From: Thinopyrum elongatum
Lineage: Eukaryota; Streptophyta; Magnoliopsida; Poales; Poaceae
Length of the DNA: 64,000 nt
Reading direction: 5' to 3'
Assembly: GCA_011799875.1 (NCBI GenBank)
Contig: CM022303.1
Location: 215,604,255-215,668,254 of the forward strand
How positions within the stretch are numbered: position 1 is the first letter of the stretch; every line of letters begins with the position of its first letter. The notes beneath the pieces were generated by a model. It did no database searches and was not told the DNA's origin. It saw nothing but the letters and a program-made list of their open reading frames with translations. Below, piece by piece: positions 1-11,673 of this stretch. A program made the position numbers and the translations under genes.

Positions 1-73
1 GCTATCCATCTCCATGGATAGATCTTGCGTGTGCGTAGAATTTTTTTTGTTTTCCATGCAATGTTCCCCATCA
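1..73 (+). repeat. 3' tail of the 5' LTR (Angela-type)
   Basis: These bases match the last 70 or so bases of the LTR at 5278-7030 and end in GTTCCCCATCA, against GTTCCCCAACA in the 3' LTR. The body of this LTR lies left of the window. Confidence 0.9.
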
Positions 74-74
74 G

Positions 75-92
75 TGGCATCATGAGCCAGGT
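75..92 (+). other. Primer binding site (degenerate, initiator tRNA-Met type)
   Basis: TGGCATCATGAGCCAGG follows the LTR end by one base. It resembles the usual TGGTATCAGAGCC of plant Copia elements, with two or three changes. The position fits minus-strand DNA priming by tRNA-Met. Confidence 0.75.
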
Positions 93-1310
93 CTATGCGT
101 AGATGATATGCACGAGTAGAACACAAAGAAGTTGTGGGCGGTGAAGGTCATACTGCTTACCACCAACATCTTATTTTGATTCGGTGGTATTGTGAGATGA
201 AGCGGCCCGGACCAACCTTACATGTCCGCGCACATGAGACTGGTTCCACCGACTGACATGCAACTTGTTTTGCATAAAGGTGGCTGGCGGGTGTCTGTTT
301 CTCCTACTTTAGTTGAATTGAATTTGACTACGGCTGGTCCATGAAGAAGGTTAAAACAGCAACCTTGATAATCACCGTTGTGGTTTTGCCTAGGTAAGAA
401 CGGTTCTTGCTAGTTGCCCATAGCAGCCACGTAGAACTTGCAACAACAAAGTAGAGGACGTCTAACTTGGTTTTGTAGGGTATGTAGTGATGTGATATGG
501 TCAAGACGTGATGCGATATACGTTGTTGTATGAGATGATCATGTTTTGTAATATCGACAACCGGCAGGAGCCTTAGGGTTGTCTCTTAATTATTGTATGA
601 AATGCAAGCGCCATGTAATTGCTTTACTTTATCGCTATGCGTTAGCAATAGTTGTAGAAGCAATAGTTGGTGAGACAATCCCGATGCAACGATGGAGATC
701 AAGGTGTCGAGCCGGTTACGATGGAGATCATGCCGATGCTTTGCAGATGGAGATCAAAAGCACAAGATGATGATGGCAATATCATGTCACATATTTTTTA
801 TTGCATGTGATGTTTATCCTTTATGCATCTTATTTTGCTTAGAACGACGGTAGCATTATAAGATGATCCCTTCACTAAATTTCAAGATAAAAGTGTTCTC
901 CCCGAGTATGCGCCGTTGCTAAAGTCCATCATTTTGAAGCACCTCGTGATGATCGGGTGTGATAGACTCTACGTTCACATACAAAGGGTGTAAGCCAGTT
1001 TTGCAGAAGCAGAATACTTGGGTTAAACTTGATGAGCCTAGCATGTACAGACATGGTCTCGGAACACTGGAGACCGAAAGGTCGAACGTGAGTCATATAG
1101 TAGATTTTATCAACATAGAGATGTTCACCATTGATGACTACCCCATCTCACGTGATGATCGGACATGGGTTAGTTGATTTGGATAATGTATCACTTAGAT
1201 AACTTGAGGGATGTTAATTTAAGTGGGAGTTCATTAGTAATTTGATTAATTGAACTTAATTTATCATGAACTTAGTCTTAATAGTTTTTGCATATCTATG
1301 TTGTAGACCA
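93..1310 (+). other. Untranslated leader of the Copia element
   Basis: This 1.2-kb stretch lies between the primer binding site and the gag start. No reading frame in it resembles a known protein; the two short ORFs (579-770, 959-1177) have no recognisable motif. A long leader carrying dimerisation and packaging signals is usual in this family, but no specific signal was identified here. Confidence 0.7.
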
Positions 1311-4300
1311 ATGGCCCGTGCTACCGTTCCCCTGAATTTTAATGCGTTCCTAGAGAAAGCTAAGTTGAAAGATGATGGTAGCAACTACACGGACTAGGTC
1401 CGTAACTTGAGGATTATCCTCATTGCTTCACAGAAGAATTATGTCCTTGATGCACCGCTAGGTGACAGACCTGCTGCAGGAGCTACTGCAGATGTTATGA
1501 ACGTCTGGCAGGCTCGATCTGATGACTACTCAATAGTTCAGTGTGCCATGCTTTACGGCTTAGAACCGAGACTTCAAAGATGTTTTGAACGCCATGGAGT
1601 AAATGTGATGTTCCAAGAGCTGAAGTTGATATTTCGAGCTAATGCCCGGGTTGAGAGATATGAAGTCTACAACAAGTTCTATAGCTGCAAGATGGAGGAG
1701 AATAGTTCTGTCAGTGAACACATACTCAAAATGTCTGGGTATCATAACCACTTGACTCAGCTAGGAATTGATCTTCCAGTTGAGAGTGTTATTGACACAG
1801 TTCTTCAGTCACTGCCACCAAGCTACAAAGGCTTCGTGATGAACTATAATATGCAAGGGATGAGGAAAACAATTCCCGAGCTCTTCGCAATGCTTAAGGC
1901 CGCAGAGGTAGAAATCAAGAAGGAGCATCAAGTGTTGATGGTTAACAAGACCACTAGTTTCAAGAAAAAGGGCAAGGGAAAGAAAGGGAACTTCAAAAAG
2001 AATGGCAAGCAAGTTGCCGCTCCCGTGAAGAAGCCCAAAGCTGGACGCAAGCCTGAAACTGAGTGCTTCTACTGCAAAGGGAATGGTCACTGGAAGCAGA
2101 ACTGCCCCAAATACTTGGCAGATAAGAAGGATGGCAAAGTGAACAAAGGTATATTTGATATACATGTTACTGATGTGTTCCTTACTAATGCTCATAGTAG
2201 CGCCTGGGTATTTGATACTGGTTCAGTTGCTCATATTTGTAACTCGAAACAGGAGCTGCGGAACAAATGAAGATTGGCTAAGGACGAGGTGACGATGCGT
2301 GTCGGGAATGGTTCCAAGGTCGATGTGATCGCCGTCGGCACGCTACCTCTACATATACCTTTGGGATTAGTTTTAGACCTCAATAATTGTTATTTGGTGC
2401 CAGCGTTTAGCATGAACATTATTTCTGGATCTTGTTTATTGCGAGACAGTTAAGTCAGACAATAATGGTTGTTCTATTTATATGAGTAATATCTTTTATG
2501 GTCATGCATCTTTGATGAGTGGTCTATTCTTGTTGAATCTCGATCGTAGTGATACACATATTCATAATATTGATGCCAAAAGATGCAAAGTTGATAATGA
2601 TAGTGCAACATACTTGTGGCACTGCCGTTTAGGTCATAAAGCGCATGAAGAAACTCCATGTGGATGGACTTTTGGAATCACTTGATTATGAATCATTTGA
2701 TACTTGCGAACCATGCCTCATGGGTAAGATGACTAAAACTCCATTCTCCGGAACAATGGAGCGAGCTAATGACTTATTGGAAATAATACATACCAATGTA
2801 TGCGGTCCGATGAGTGTTGAGGCACGCGGCGGGTATCGTTATTTTCTGACCTTCATAGATGATTTGAGTAGGTATGGATATCTCTACTTGATGAAACACA
2901 AGTCTGAAACATTTGAAAAGTTCAAGGAATTTTAGAGTGAAGTGGAGAATCATCGTGACAAGAAAATAAAGTTTCCACGATCTGATTGCGGATTCGAATA
3001 TTTGAGTTACGAGTTTGGCCTTCATTTAAAACAATGTGGAATTGTTTCACAACTCACGCCACCTGGAACACCACAGCGTAATGGTGTGTCCGAACCTCGT
3101 AACCATACCTTATTAGATATGGTGCGTTCTATGATGTCTCTTACTGATTTTCCTTTATCATTTTGGGGTTATGCATTAGAGATAGCCGCATTCACATTAA
3201 ATAGGGCACCATCTAAATCCGTTGAGACGACACCGGCCATATGAACTATGGTTTGGCAAGAAACCTAAGCTGTCGTTTCTTAAAGTTTGGGGACGCGACG
3301 CTTATTTCAAAAGGCTTTAGCCTGATAAGCTTGAACCCAAATCGGAGGTGCGCGTCTTCATAGGATACCCTAAGGAAACTATTGGGTACACCTTCTACCA
3401 CAGGTCCGAAGGCAAGATCTTTGTTGCCAAGAATGGGTCCTTTCTAGAGAAGGAGTTTCTCTCGAAAGAAGTGAGTGGGAGGAAAGTAGAAATTGATGAG
3501 GTAATTGTACCTTCTCTCGAATTGGAAAGTAGCACATCAGAGAAAACTATTCCCGTGATGCCTACACCAACTAGAGAGGAAGCTAATGATGATGATCATG
3601 AAACTTCGGATCAAGTTACTACTGAACCTCCTAGGTCGACCAGAACACGTTCCGCACCAGAGTGGTATGGTAATCCTGTCCTGGAAGTCATGTTGTTAGA
3701 CAACGGCGAACCTACGAACTATGAAGAAGCTATGATGAGCCCAGATTCTGATAAATGGCTTGAGGCCATGAAATCTGAGATAGGATCCATGTATGAGAAC
3801 AAAGTATGGACTTTGGTGGACTTGCCCGATGATCGGCATGCCATTGAAAATAAATGGATCTTCAAGAGGAAGACAGACGCTGATGGTAATATCACTGTCT
3901 ACAAAGCTCGACTTGTCGCGAAAGGTTTTCGACAAGTTCAACAGGTTGACTATGATGAGACTTTGTCACACGTAGCGATGCTTAAGTCATTCCGAATCAT
4001 GTTAGCAATTTCCTCATTTTAAGATTATGAAATCTGGCAAATGGATGTCAAAACTGCATTCCTTAACGGGGTTCTTAAAGAAGAGTTGTATATGATGCAA
4101 CCAGAAGGTTTTGTCGATCCTAAAGGTGCTAACAAAGTGTGCAAGCTCTAGCGATCCATCTATGGACTGGTGCAAGCATCTCGGAGTTGGAATATACGCT
4201 TTGATGATGTGATGAAAGCATATGGTTTTATACAGACTTATGGTGAAGCCTCTATTTACAAGAAAGTGAGTGTGAGGTCTGTAGCATTTCTGATATTATA

Positions 4301-5244
4301 TGTGGATGACATATTGCTGATTGGAAATGATATAGAATTTCTGGATAGCATAAAAGGATACTTGAATAAGAATTTTTCGATGAAAGACCTCGATGAAGCT
4401 GCTTACATATTGGGCATCAAGATCTATAGGGTTAGATCGAGACGCTTAATAGGACTTTCAAAAAGCACATACCTTGACAAAGTTCTGAAGAAGTTCAAAA
4501 TGGACCAGTCAAAGAAAGGTTTCTTGCCTGTGTTGCAAGGTGTGAAATTGAGTCAGACTCGAAGTCCGACCACGGCAGAAGATAAAGAGAAAATGAAAGT
4601 CATTCCGTATGCCTCAGTCATAGGTTGTATTATGTATGCCATGCTGTGTACCAGACCTGATGTGTGCCTTGCCATAAGTTTGGCAGGGCGGTACCAAAGT
4701 AATCCAAGAGTGGATCAATGGACAATGGTCAAGAACATCCTGAAGTACCTGAAAAGGACCAAGGATATGTTTCTCGTTTATGGAGGTGACGAAGAGCTCG
4801 TCGTAAAAGGTTACGTCACAAACGGGATACGTATTTATATTGAATGGTGGAGCTGTCAGTTGGTGCAGTTCCAAGCAGAGCGTCATGGCGGGATCTACGT
4901 GTGAAGCAGAGTACATAGCTGCTTCGTAAGCAGCACATGAAGGAGTCTGGATGAAGGAGTTCATATCCGATCTGGGAGTAATACCCAGTGCATCGGGTCC
5001 AATGACAATCTTTTGTGACAACACTGGAGCAATTGCCTTAGCGAAGGAATCTAGGTTTCACAAGAGAACCAAACACATCAAAAGATGCTTCAACTCCATT
5101 CGTGAAAAGGTCAAGGATGGAGATATAGAAATTTGCAAAATACATACGGATCTGAATGTAGCAGACTCATTGACTAAACCTCTTCCGTGGGCAAAACATG
5201 ATCAGCACCAAGACTCCATGGGTGTTAGATTCATTACTATGTAA
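1311..5244 (+). pseudogene. Copia gag-pol polyprotein, multiply broken
   Basis: Known role: capsid protein plus protease, integrase, reverse transcriptase (RT) and RNase H. The ATG at 1311 opens gag, but codon 29 is TAG (1395-1397), probably a former Trp codon. Gag continues with a CCHC knuckle (2063-2104) and a protease DTG (about 2214-2222). TGA at 2268 and TAA near 2451 follow, then frame changes before the integrase (HCRLGH near 2620; TFIDD near 2850). TAG interrupts the integrase at 2933. A frame change near 3240 and TAG at 3318 precede the RT. Stops at 4020 and 4149 lie within the RT, which still shows YVDD near 4300. An internal deletion near 4820 removes the start of RNase H; the remainder (4951-5244) keeps CDNTGAIALAKE and ends at TAA 5242. 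At least seven stops and several shifts make it non-functional. Confidence 0.92.
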
Positions 5245-5261
5245 TCTAGATTATTGACTCT

Positions 5262-5277
5262 AGTGCAAGTGGGAGAC
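5262..5277 (+). other. Polypurine tract
   Basis: GCAAGTGGGAGAC directly precedes the 3' LTR. This is the plus-strand priming site expected at this position in BARE1-type elements. Confidence 0.8.
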
Positions 5278-7030
5278 TAATGGAAATATGCCCTAGAGGC
5301 AATAATAAAGTTGTTATTATTATATATTTCCTTATTCATGATAAAGGTTTATTATTCATGCTAGAATTGTATTGATCAGAAACTTAAATACATGTGTGGA
5401 TACATAAACAAATACCATGTCCCTAGTGAGCCTCTACTACACTAGCTCATTGATCAAAGATGGTTAAGGTTTCCTAACCATGTACATGTGTTGTCACTTG
5501 ATGACGGGATCACATCATTAGAAGAATGATGTGATGGACAAGACCCAACTGTTAGCATAGCATATGATCGTTCAGTTTATTGCTACTGCTTTCTTAATGT
5601 CAAATACATGTTTCTTCGACCATGAGATCATGCAACTCCCAGATATCGAAGGAATACCTTGTGTGATATCAAATGTCACAACGTAACTGGGTGATCATAA
5701 AGATGCTCTACAGGTATCTCCGAAGGTGTCTGTTGAGTTGGCGTGAATCAATATTCGGATTTGTCACTCCGTATATCGGAGAGGTATCTCTGGGGCCCTC
5801 TCGGTAATACACATCACTAGAAGCTTGCAAGCAAAGTAACTAAGGAGTTAGTTATGAGATGATTTATTACGGAACAAGTAAAGACACTTGCCGGTAACGA
5901 GATTGAAATAGGTATGAAGATACCGACGATCGAATCTCGGGCAAGTAACATACCGACAGACAAAGGGAATTACGTATGTTGTCATAAAGGTTTGACGGAT
6001 AAAGATCTTCGTAGAATATGTAGGAACCAATATGGGCATCTAGGTCCCACTGTTGGTTATTGATCGAAGAGGCGTCTAGGTCATGTCTACATCATTCTCG
6101 AACCCGTAGGGTCCGCACGCTTAACGTTCGTTGATGATATAGTGTCATATGAGTTATGTGATTTGGTGACCAAATGTTGTTCGGAGTCCCAGATGAGATC
6201 ATGGACATGACGAGGAGCTCCAGAATGGTCTGGAGGTAAAGATTGATATATAGGACGATGCTATTTGGTCACCGGAAATGTTTCGGAATGTACGAGGTAA
6301 TCATCGAATCACCGGAAGGGGTTCTGGGAAGCCCCGGGAGGTTAATGGGCCATATGGGCCAAACGAGGGGAGCACACCAGCCCACAAGGGGCTGGCGCGC
6401 CCATCCTCTGGTCGCAGGCCTTGGGGAGAAAAGGAAGGGGGGAGTCGGCCTCCCCCTGCCTTCCCTCTCCTCCCCTTTCCTTCCCCCCGTGTGCAAACAA
6501 GGAAGGGGGGCGCCATAGGGCAGGCGCCCAAGGGGGCCGGCCGGCCATCTTGGGGTGCACCCTGGCTGCCCCCCCTCCTCCCCACCTATATATATATATG
6601 AGAGGGAGGGGGCGCCACACAACCATGACAATCCCTAAGCCTTGTGTGGCGCCCCTCTCCATAGTTTCATCCTCCGTCTAGTTTTTCCGCAGTGCACGGC
6701 GAAGCCCTGCGGGAACAAGTTCACCACCACCATCACCACGCCATCGTGTTGCCGGAACTCATCTACTACTTCGCCCGTCTTGCTGGATCAAGAAGGTGAG
6801 GACGTCATCGAGCTGAACGTGTGCTGAACTCGAAGGTGTCGTACGTTCGGTACTTGATCGGTTGGATCGTGAAGGTGTTCGACTACATCAACCGCGTTGA
6901 TAAACGCTTTCGCTTAACGGTTTACGAGGGTACGTAGACATACTCTCCCCTCTCGTATCTATGCATCTCCATGGATAGATCTTGACTGCGCGTAGAATTT
7001 TTTTTGTTTTCCATGCAACGTTCCCCAACA
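5278..7030 (+). repeat. 3' LTR, Angela-type, 1753 bp
   Basis: It starts TAATGGAAATATGCCC (the usual TGTTGG has changed to TAATGG) and ends GTTCCCCAACA. The same family occurs as a solo LTR at 47621-49374, and most of the two sequences align by eye. The short overlapping ORFs near 6240-6830 are products of a GC-rich, CT-biased U3 segment and are not genes. Confidence 0.92.
6587..6599 (+). promoter_or_regulatory. TATA box of the Angela LTR promoter
   Basis: A TATATATATATAT run follows a GC-rich stretch about three quarters of the way along the LTR, where the family's core promoter is expected. The solo LTR copy has the same feature near 48940-48948. Confidence 0.6.
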
Positions 7031-8463
7031 ATATAGCACTTTATTATTGTTGCGTCGGAATCATGATGAGATGGTAACCACTTTGGTGGGTTGCCTCCGT
7101 TACTTCCTTGTTGATACTTGCTTTGTGCATGACCCTACCTTCCTGTGAGGGTTATGCGGGTGGGAGTAGATAGGATGCTAAAGTAGTTGCTACGCAAATG
7201 GGGCGGGTATATGCATGGTGATGGAGACAAAAGTATTTTCAAAGACTTTTCGAAAACCCCGTCGGGTGCCACTAATGCCCGAGGGAGATGTTGAGTTAGG
7301 TAACCACTTGATAAAGAAGTGGTGTTCTGAGGCAAGTGAGTGTGTTGTTTTCGAAAACGGATCGGTTTAAGTTGCGACCATTACTCCAACCTTACATGTA
7401 CTACCACAATACCCCTTATGGGATGGGGCTTTGTTGATTACTTTGGTCGATGCTAGCAGAGAGCCCGCGTTACTAGTGGCGGGAGAGTATGAGTTACTCT
7501 CTCGATACGGGGTGATGCCTGGTAGGGCGACTATGGCTGTTTTTACAGACACCGGGCACACCGTTGTGTCCCATCTTGGATGGTACAATCTTGAGCGAGT
7601 CTCGTGTGATGTACATCATGAGGACATGGGCCAACGAGTGTACTCTTTGTTGGTATTGTCAAGAGAAAGATAATGTTTGGGTGCCTACCTCGGGTACTTG
7701 ATGTGTCGTGAACCGTGGATTGACACGAAGGTTCCCCGAGTCTTGTGGGTAAAGTGTGCAACCTCTGCAGAGTGTAAAACTATTCAAATAGCTGTGTCCA
7801 CGGTCAAGGACGGTTGGATGACCGCTCTTGGGCTATGTCCATTGTTTACAAAAACCTGGTGTGTGTGTGTGTGTGTGCGGGAGAAAACTACTTGAGTCGA
7901 GTCGAATGACTTGACATGTTGATTAAGCTGGAGTTGATCCAAACTCTGTTTACGTTGATATCTGTAACATGTTTGCATAGATATCTGAATTCTTATGATG
8001 CATGCTTTACAAGTTGTTAGGACATGTCATTGCACTCAAAACTAGCTTTCTGCAAAATTACCTACTTAGTGCTATATCATGCATTGTTGTACCTTGTTCC
8101 AAACATGGGTTGCTTGTGAGTACAATCAAAGTACTCATTGGCCTGCCACTAATTATTTTATTGGCCAGGCATGAAAGAACATGATATAATGAAGAGTATC
8201 GTGGTGATGAACATGCGAGCTAGGACGCTTCCCAGTCAGAATGCCTATAGGGTTAAGGCAGATGGCACGGGTCCACGCTATCGTTGAAGATTTCTGCTGC
8301 GAGTTTACGAAGACTTGGCCATAAAGGTCATATTTGAGTAAAAACGGTATGTACTGGATGTAAGACTTGTTATTCATTTTTTGTGTGTTCAGTGAGCATT
8401 GATCTCTGGGATCACTGTACACGTGCATTCGGTGATCATGACTTGTGAGTTGGGGTGCCCACA
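7031..8463 (+). repeat. 3' part of a long Gypsy-type LTR, interrupted by the Copia element at 1-7030
   Basis: No coding potential is seen. It is called an LTR from two points. A 60-base segment at about 7748-7812 (CCTCTGCAGAGTGTAAAACT core) also occurs, inverted, in the LTR of element F (36866-36930) and in element E (about 58030-58095). Downstream of it by about 650 bp the block ends with GGGGTGCCCACA, like the F LTR end GGGGTGCCACA, at the same spacing as in F. No primer binding site follows, so it may be half of a solo LTR. The left half lies beyond the Copia element, outside the window. Confidence 0.6.
7859..7877 (+). repeat. (GT)n microsatellite
   Basis: About nine GT units in the non-coding LTR piece. 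Confidence 0.95.
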
Positions 8464-8621
8464 GGTTTTCAATAAAAATGGCTTTAATCGCTGGCTCAAC
8501 GTTTTCTGAAAGCTGTCAGCACAATGGTGATGGTTTTTTGAAAAAAAATGAATGATGACGGTTTTCTGAATTAGGGTCCCCAATTATGGTGGTTTTTTTG
8601 CAATTAGAGTCCCCAATTTTA

Positions 8622-9033
8622 CCACTAGAAGTTTCAACTACTTAAGAATGCCATTCTTTCATTAAGAGTGTGCTCAAAAATGCCACTCGGCACCGTTATC
8701 TTCCAGTCAAAGGCCATTGACCGGCGTGAAGTGACCAAAGTATCTAGACTCCACTTGTCACTGTTCCCTCTACATCTATTAGTTTTCAATACACGGAGAA
8801 TGAAATTAGAAGTAAAAATAGCTTCAGCCATGGGTGATCGAATCTATTTTTTTCTTCTCATTTAATTCTATGTGTGCTGACAACTAGAACCCACAAGTAT
8901 AGGGATGCTCACGATTAAGGGGTATTTTGGTCCCCGCAAATGGCCTTTGACAAAACGGTAACAGTGTTAAGTGGCATTTTTTAGTACAAACTTTATGGAA
9001 GGATGACATTTTTGAGTAGTTAAACTTTTAGTG
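8622..9033. mobile_element. Fold-back MITE with about 100-bp imperfect terminal inverted repeats
   Basis: The left arm (8622-8722) and the reverse complement of the right arm (8938-9033) share blocks in the same order: CACTA(G/A)AAGTTT, AACTACT, CAAAAATG, AATGCCACT, CCGTTA and GTCAAAGGCCATT. The roughly 215-bp centre has no coding potential. Long arms are typical of Mutator-like or fold-back MITEs. No clear target duplication was found at these boundaries, so the superfamily is open. Confidence 0.75.
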
Positions 9034-9090
9034 ACACAACCGATAAAAACCCTTGTGAAAAGTTTGATTGTGAGGTGGCCAACACCCAAG

Positions 9091-9321
9091 TAACTCTGTA
9101 TGGGTCTCAAGATCGATCTGGATGTCTCGACACATCAAAGGGACAAGTGAATCCACGAGACATTCACGCAAGCGGTTGCTGCAGATCAGCAATGTACTAC
9201 CTCCATAACTCTATGGATCTCAAGATTGATCTGGATGTATCGACTCATCAAAGGGACAAGTGAAACCGCGAGACATTCAGGCAAGGTGTTGCTGCAGATT
9301 AGTAATGCACTATTACCTCCA
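9091..9321. repeat. Tandem direct duplication, two units of about 115 bp
   Basis: Unit one (9091-9205) and unit two (9206-9321) share TCAAGAT(C/T)GATCTGGATGT, CATCAAAGGGACAAGTGAA, CGAGACATTCA and GCTGCAGAT(C/T)AG, and both end in TACCTCCAT. Divergence between the units shows the duplication is old. No gene is evident. Confidence 0.9.
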
Positions 9322-9372
9322 TTTCAAATTATAAGACGTTCTGAATATTTTAAATCTCTATCTCTACTTATA
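9311..9372. mobile_element. Truncated Stowaway-like MITE end
   Basis: TACCTCCATTTCAAATTATAAG and the following ACGTTCTG resemble the conserved end of grass Stowaway (Tc1/Mariner) MITEs. Only one end is present; the Harbinger-like end follows at 9392. Confidence 0.45.
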
Positions 9373-9391
9373 CTACTTGAAAAGAACGTAA

Positions 9392-11000
9392 GAGCAACTC
9401 CAACGAACAGACCCAAACAGACATGCGTTTTGTTCGCTTTTTGTTCATTTGGGTTGGCTTGTCCAGCCCTTCTGCGTTTGGGTCGGCAGCGCGCCCAACG
9501 CGAGGACGCATTTTCGTCCTCGCGGCCGGTTTGCGGCCATTTTTTTAGCTCTTTCTGTGACATATCAGTAAAATTTAACCGAAGTTCACGTAATTAAAAC
9601 AAAATATAAATATCTCATGTTTCACAACCAAATAAATATCTCATACTATAGTTTACATGCCAAATAAAAATTAAATTGTCTTAAGAAAAAATAGCCGATA
9701 CATCTATTGGTTGGCAACGTGAGCCCACATATGCTCAACCAAATCATCTTGCAATTGAATGTGAGTTTCCCAATCACGCATTTGATGATGAAATTGGGTG
9801 AACTGTGCAAACATTGCCGCTCCTCCTTGCTCAGGCACAACATTGTCACCCCGAAACTGAAACCCTTAATCGTAGATTTCATCCGAACGCTCATCATCTA
9901 CGATCATGTTGTACATGATCACACGAGCAATCATCATCTCCCACAAATTCATGGTGGTTCAAGTTCTAGCAGGACACCGAACGATGCCCCATCGAGATTG
10001 AAGAACACAAAGGGCACGCTCCACATCCGTCCTAGCACTCTCTTGTGCTTGGCAAATCTCTTCCTCTTCTCTCCTACAGGGTTGTGGATTGTCTTCACAA
10101 GAGTAGTCCACTGAGGATAGATACTGGCAGCTAGGTAGTATCCTTTGTTGTAGTGGTGGCCATTGATCTCAATATTGACCTCCGGGCAGTTGCCTTCTAC
10201 AAGCCTTGGAAACAACGAAGAGCACTGAAGCATGTTGATGTTGTTGTGAGATCCGGCCATGCCGAAGAAAGAGTGCCAAATCTAGAGATCTTGTTAAGCC
10301 ACGACCTCAAGTATGATAGTACAAGCTTTGACATGGCCCCTATAGTGCCCTTGCCAAGCAGAAGGGCAGTTCTTCCACTTCCAGTGCATACAATCTATAA
10401 TACCAAGCATCCTCGGAAAGCCCCTACTGACATTGATCGCCAACAACCGGACTGTATCTACAGCAATTGGCTCTCTCAAGTACTCCGGGCCAAACACGGC
10501 CACCATAGTCTTGCAGAACTTGTACATGGAGTCTAGGCACGTGGACTCGCTCATTCGGACATACTCATCAATGAGATCATCGGGAACCCCGTACACAAGC
10601 ATCTGAATAGCTGCAATGCATTTCTGATAAGAGGAGAAGCCAATCTTTCCCAGGGAATCCTCCTTGCACTCGAAATAGTTGTCGTATGCCATCACTACCT
10701 CCTGGATATGATTGAACATATGTCTAGTCATACAGAAACGGTGCCAAAATAGGTGGTCTTTGAAGAGCGGGTTAGGGGACTCGAAGTAGTCCTGCGAGCG
10801 GAGGCAATGGCCGCTCTCTCAGTTGCATTCAACACCGGAGTATGCCCTAGAACCGAGCCCCTGAACATTGGCCGCTGCCTACTAATGTGGTCATGGAGGA
10901 ACAAAGCAGCAACCACAATCTCCTTATCATCAGATGAAGAATCATCCGAATCGTAAATGAAATTGTGGAAAAAGTACTCATCGCCGGAGTCCATTTGTAC
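9392..11000 (-). mobile_element. Decayed PIF/Harbinger DNA transposon
   Basis: The left end begins GAGCAACTCCAACG, a form common at Harbinger ends in grasses, and a transposase pseudogene (9704-10994) lies on the minus strand. The matching inverted end on the right was not found between 10995 and 11300, so the right boundary is a minimum set by the transposase start. The second Harbinger protein (Myb-like) was not seen; it is either absent or was never part of this copy. Confidence 0.7.
9704..10994 (-). pseudogene. PIF/Harbinger transposase (DDE_Tnp_4/HARBI1-like), frameshifted
   Basis: Known role: DDE nuclease that cuts and joins element ends. Reading right to left, an acidic start (MDSGDEYFFHN, then HDHISRQRPMFRGS) lies at 10994-10850. 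A frame change near 10760 leads to a long block (10731-10294) with MTRHMFNHIQEVV, YVRMSEST and the catalytic-region motif GIIDCMHWKWKNCPSAW. A further change near 10290 leads to the block with HNNINML, GYYLAASIYPQW and KTIHNP (10260-9950). The C-terminus is readable to QLQDDLVEHMWAHVANQ and a stop at 9704-9706, with a premature stop before GFQFRGDN. All parts of a full-length transposase are present in order, but at least two or three frameshifts and a stop inactivate it. Confidence 0.88.
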
Positions 11001-11483
11001 CTTCCAGGCAAACCGTCGAACACCATGCGGGAGTCGTGAAAGAAGCCAGCCGATGAAGAGCCTCGCGCCTTTGGGAGACCAAGTAGCAGGCCTGGAGGTG
11101 CACGTGGTGACGTCCGACGAGCAAGGTAACCGTGCTTGAGTGCTGATTCTACAAGTGCTCTCCGGCGAGCGAGCTACTCAAGCAACATAGTGCAAAGGTA
11201 GGTCAAAAACGGAAATGATATCCAGCGAACGGCCTTCTGGCCGTCCGATTGGGATGCACGAATCTTGTTGCATTTTGGTTGCCACGTGAGCCAAGTTGTC
11301 TCATTCGCGCAGAAGTTCAACCCAGCGAACACTTCGCTCGGGGTCTATCACACCCCATCCCCTCCATTTCCCTTTTCCCCATCCCCTCCACTCTCCCACC
11401 GCATGTCCTCGTTGACTTATCTCTCTCCCCGGCGGTTTTTCGGTGATGCTGTTGCGGCGGCGGCGGGAGCGGGGGCTCTCTCC
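10995..11483. other. Non-coding stretch between Harbinger transposase and SDR relic
   Basis: It probably holds the 5' leader and outer end of the Harbinger element, followed by CT-rich sequence (11350-11410) that could be the 5' UTR of the broken gene at 11484. No motif was recognised with confidence. Confidence 0.4.
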
Positions 11484-11673
11484 GGTGGATCCTGCAGCTC
11501 GATGGGGCAGTTATCGTCATGGCCGTCAGGACCCTCGCGGCCGCCGAGGCCATGCACCGGGCCATCCTCGCCGACACCCAAGGCCGTGAGCATCGACCTC
11601 TCCTTCCCTGGCCTCCGTTCGCAAGTTCGCCGCCGACTTTGCCGCCAGAGGCCTCTCACTCGACATCCTCGTG
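11484..11673 (+). pseudogene. Relic of a short-chain dehydrogenase/reductase gene (TIC32/retinol-dehydrogenase-like)
   Basis: A degraded nucleotide-binding glycine motif (11484-11507, GSCSSMG where the family has GASSGIG) leads to AVIVMAVRTLAAAEAMHRAI (11508-11567). After one or two frame changes come IDLSFPGLRS and KFAADFAARGLSLDILV (ending 11673). This order matches the Rossmann start of plant SDR proteins of the TIC32 type, which use NAD(P)H. Only about 65 of some 320 residues remain. The active-site YxxxK part is missing, and the sequence beyond the Copia insertion does not resume the domain. The homology stops at a GT (GTGTACGC), so it could end at an exon border. Confidence 0.6.

Larger units (their letters stand above)
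1..7030 (+). mobile_element. BARE1/WIS/Angela-type Copia LTR retrotransposon, 5' end cut by window
   Basis: The order seen is: tail of a 5' LTR (1-73), primer binding site, leader, gag-pol remains (1311-5244), polypurine tract, complete 3' LTR (5278-7030). The last 70 bases of both LTRs match closely (shared CTCCATGGATAGATCTTG and TTTTGTTTTCCATGCAA). The 1.75-kb LTR, its start and end, and the Copia domain order (integrase before reverse transcriptase) fit the BARE1/WIS/Angela family of Triticeae. The target duplication cannot be checked because the left flank lies outside the window; the five bases to the right are ATATA. The coding region has many lesions, so the copy is dead. It sits inside an older Gypsy-type LTR (7031-8463). 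Confidence 0.93.

Noticed and set aside
6243..6681. Six overlapping ORFs on both strands of 86-120 codons
   Set aside because: They lie in the GC-rich U3 of an LTR and overlap in all frames; composition explains them, and no domain is visible. The same pattern recurs in the solo LTR at 48424-49031.
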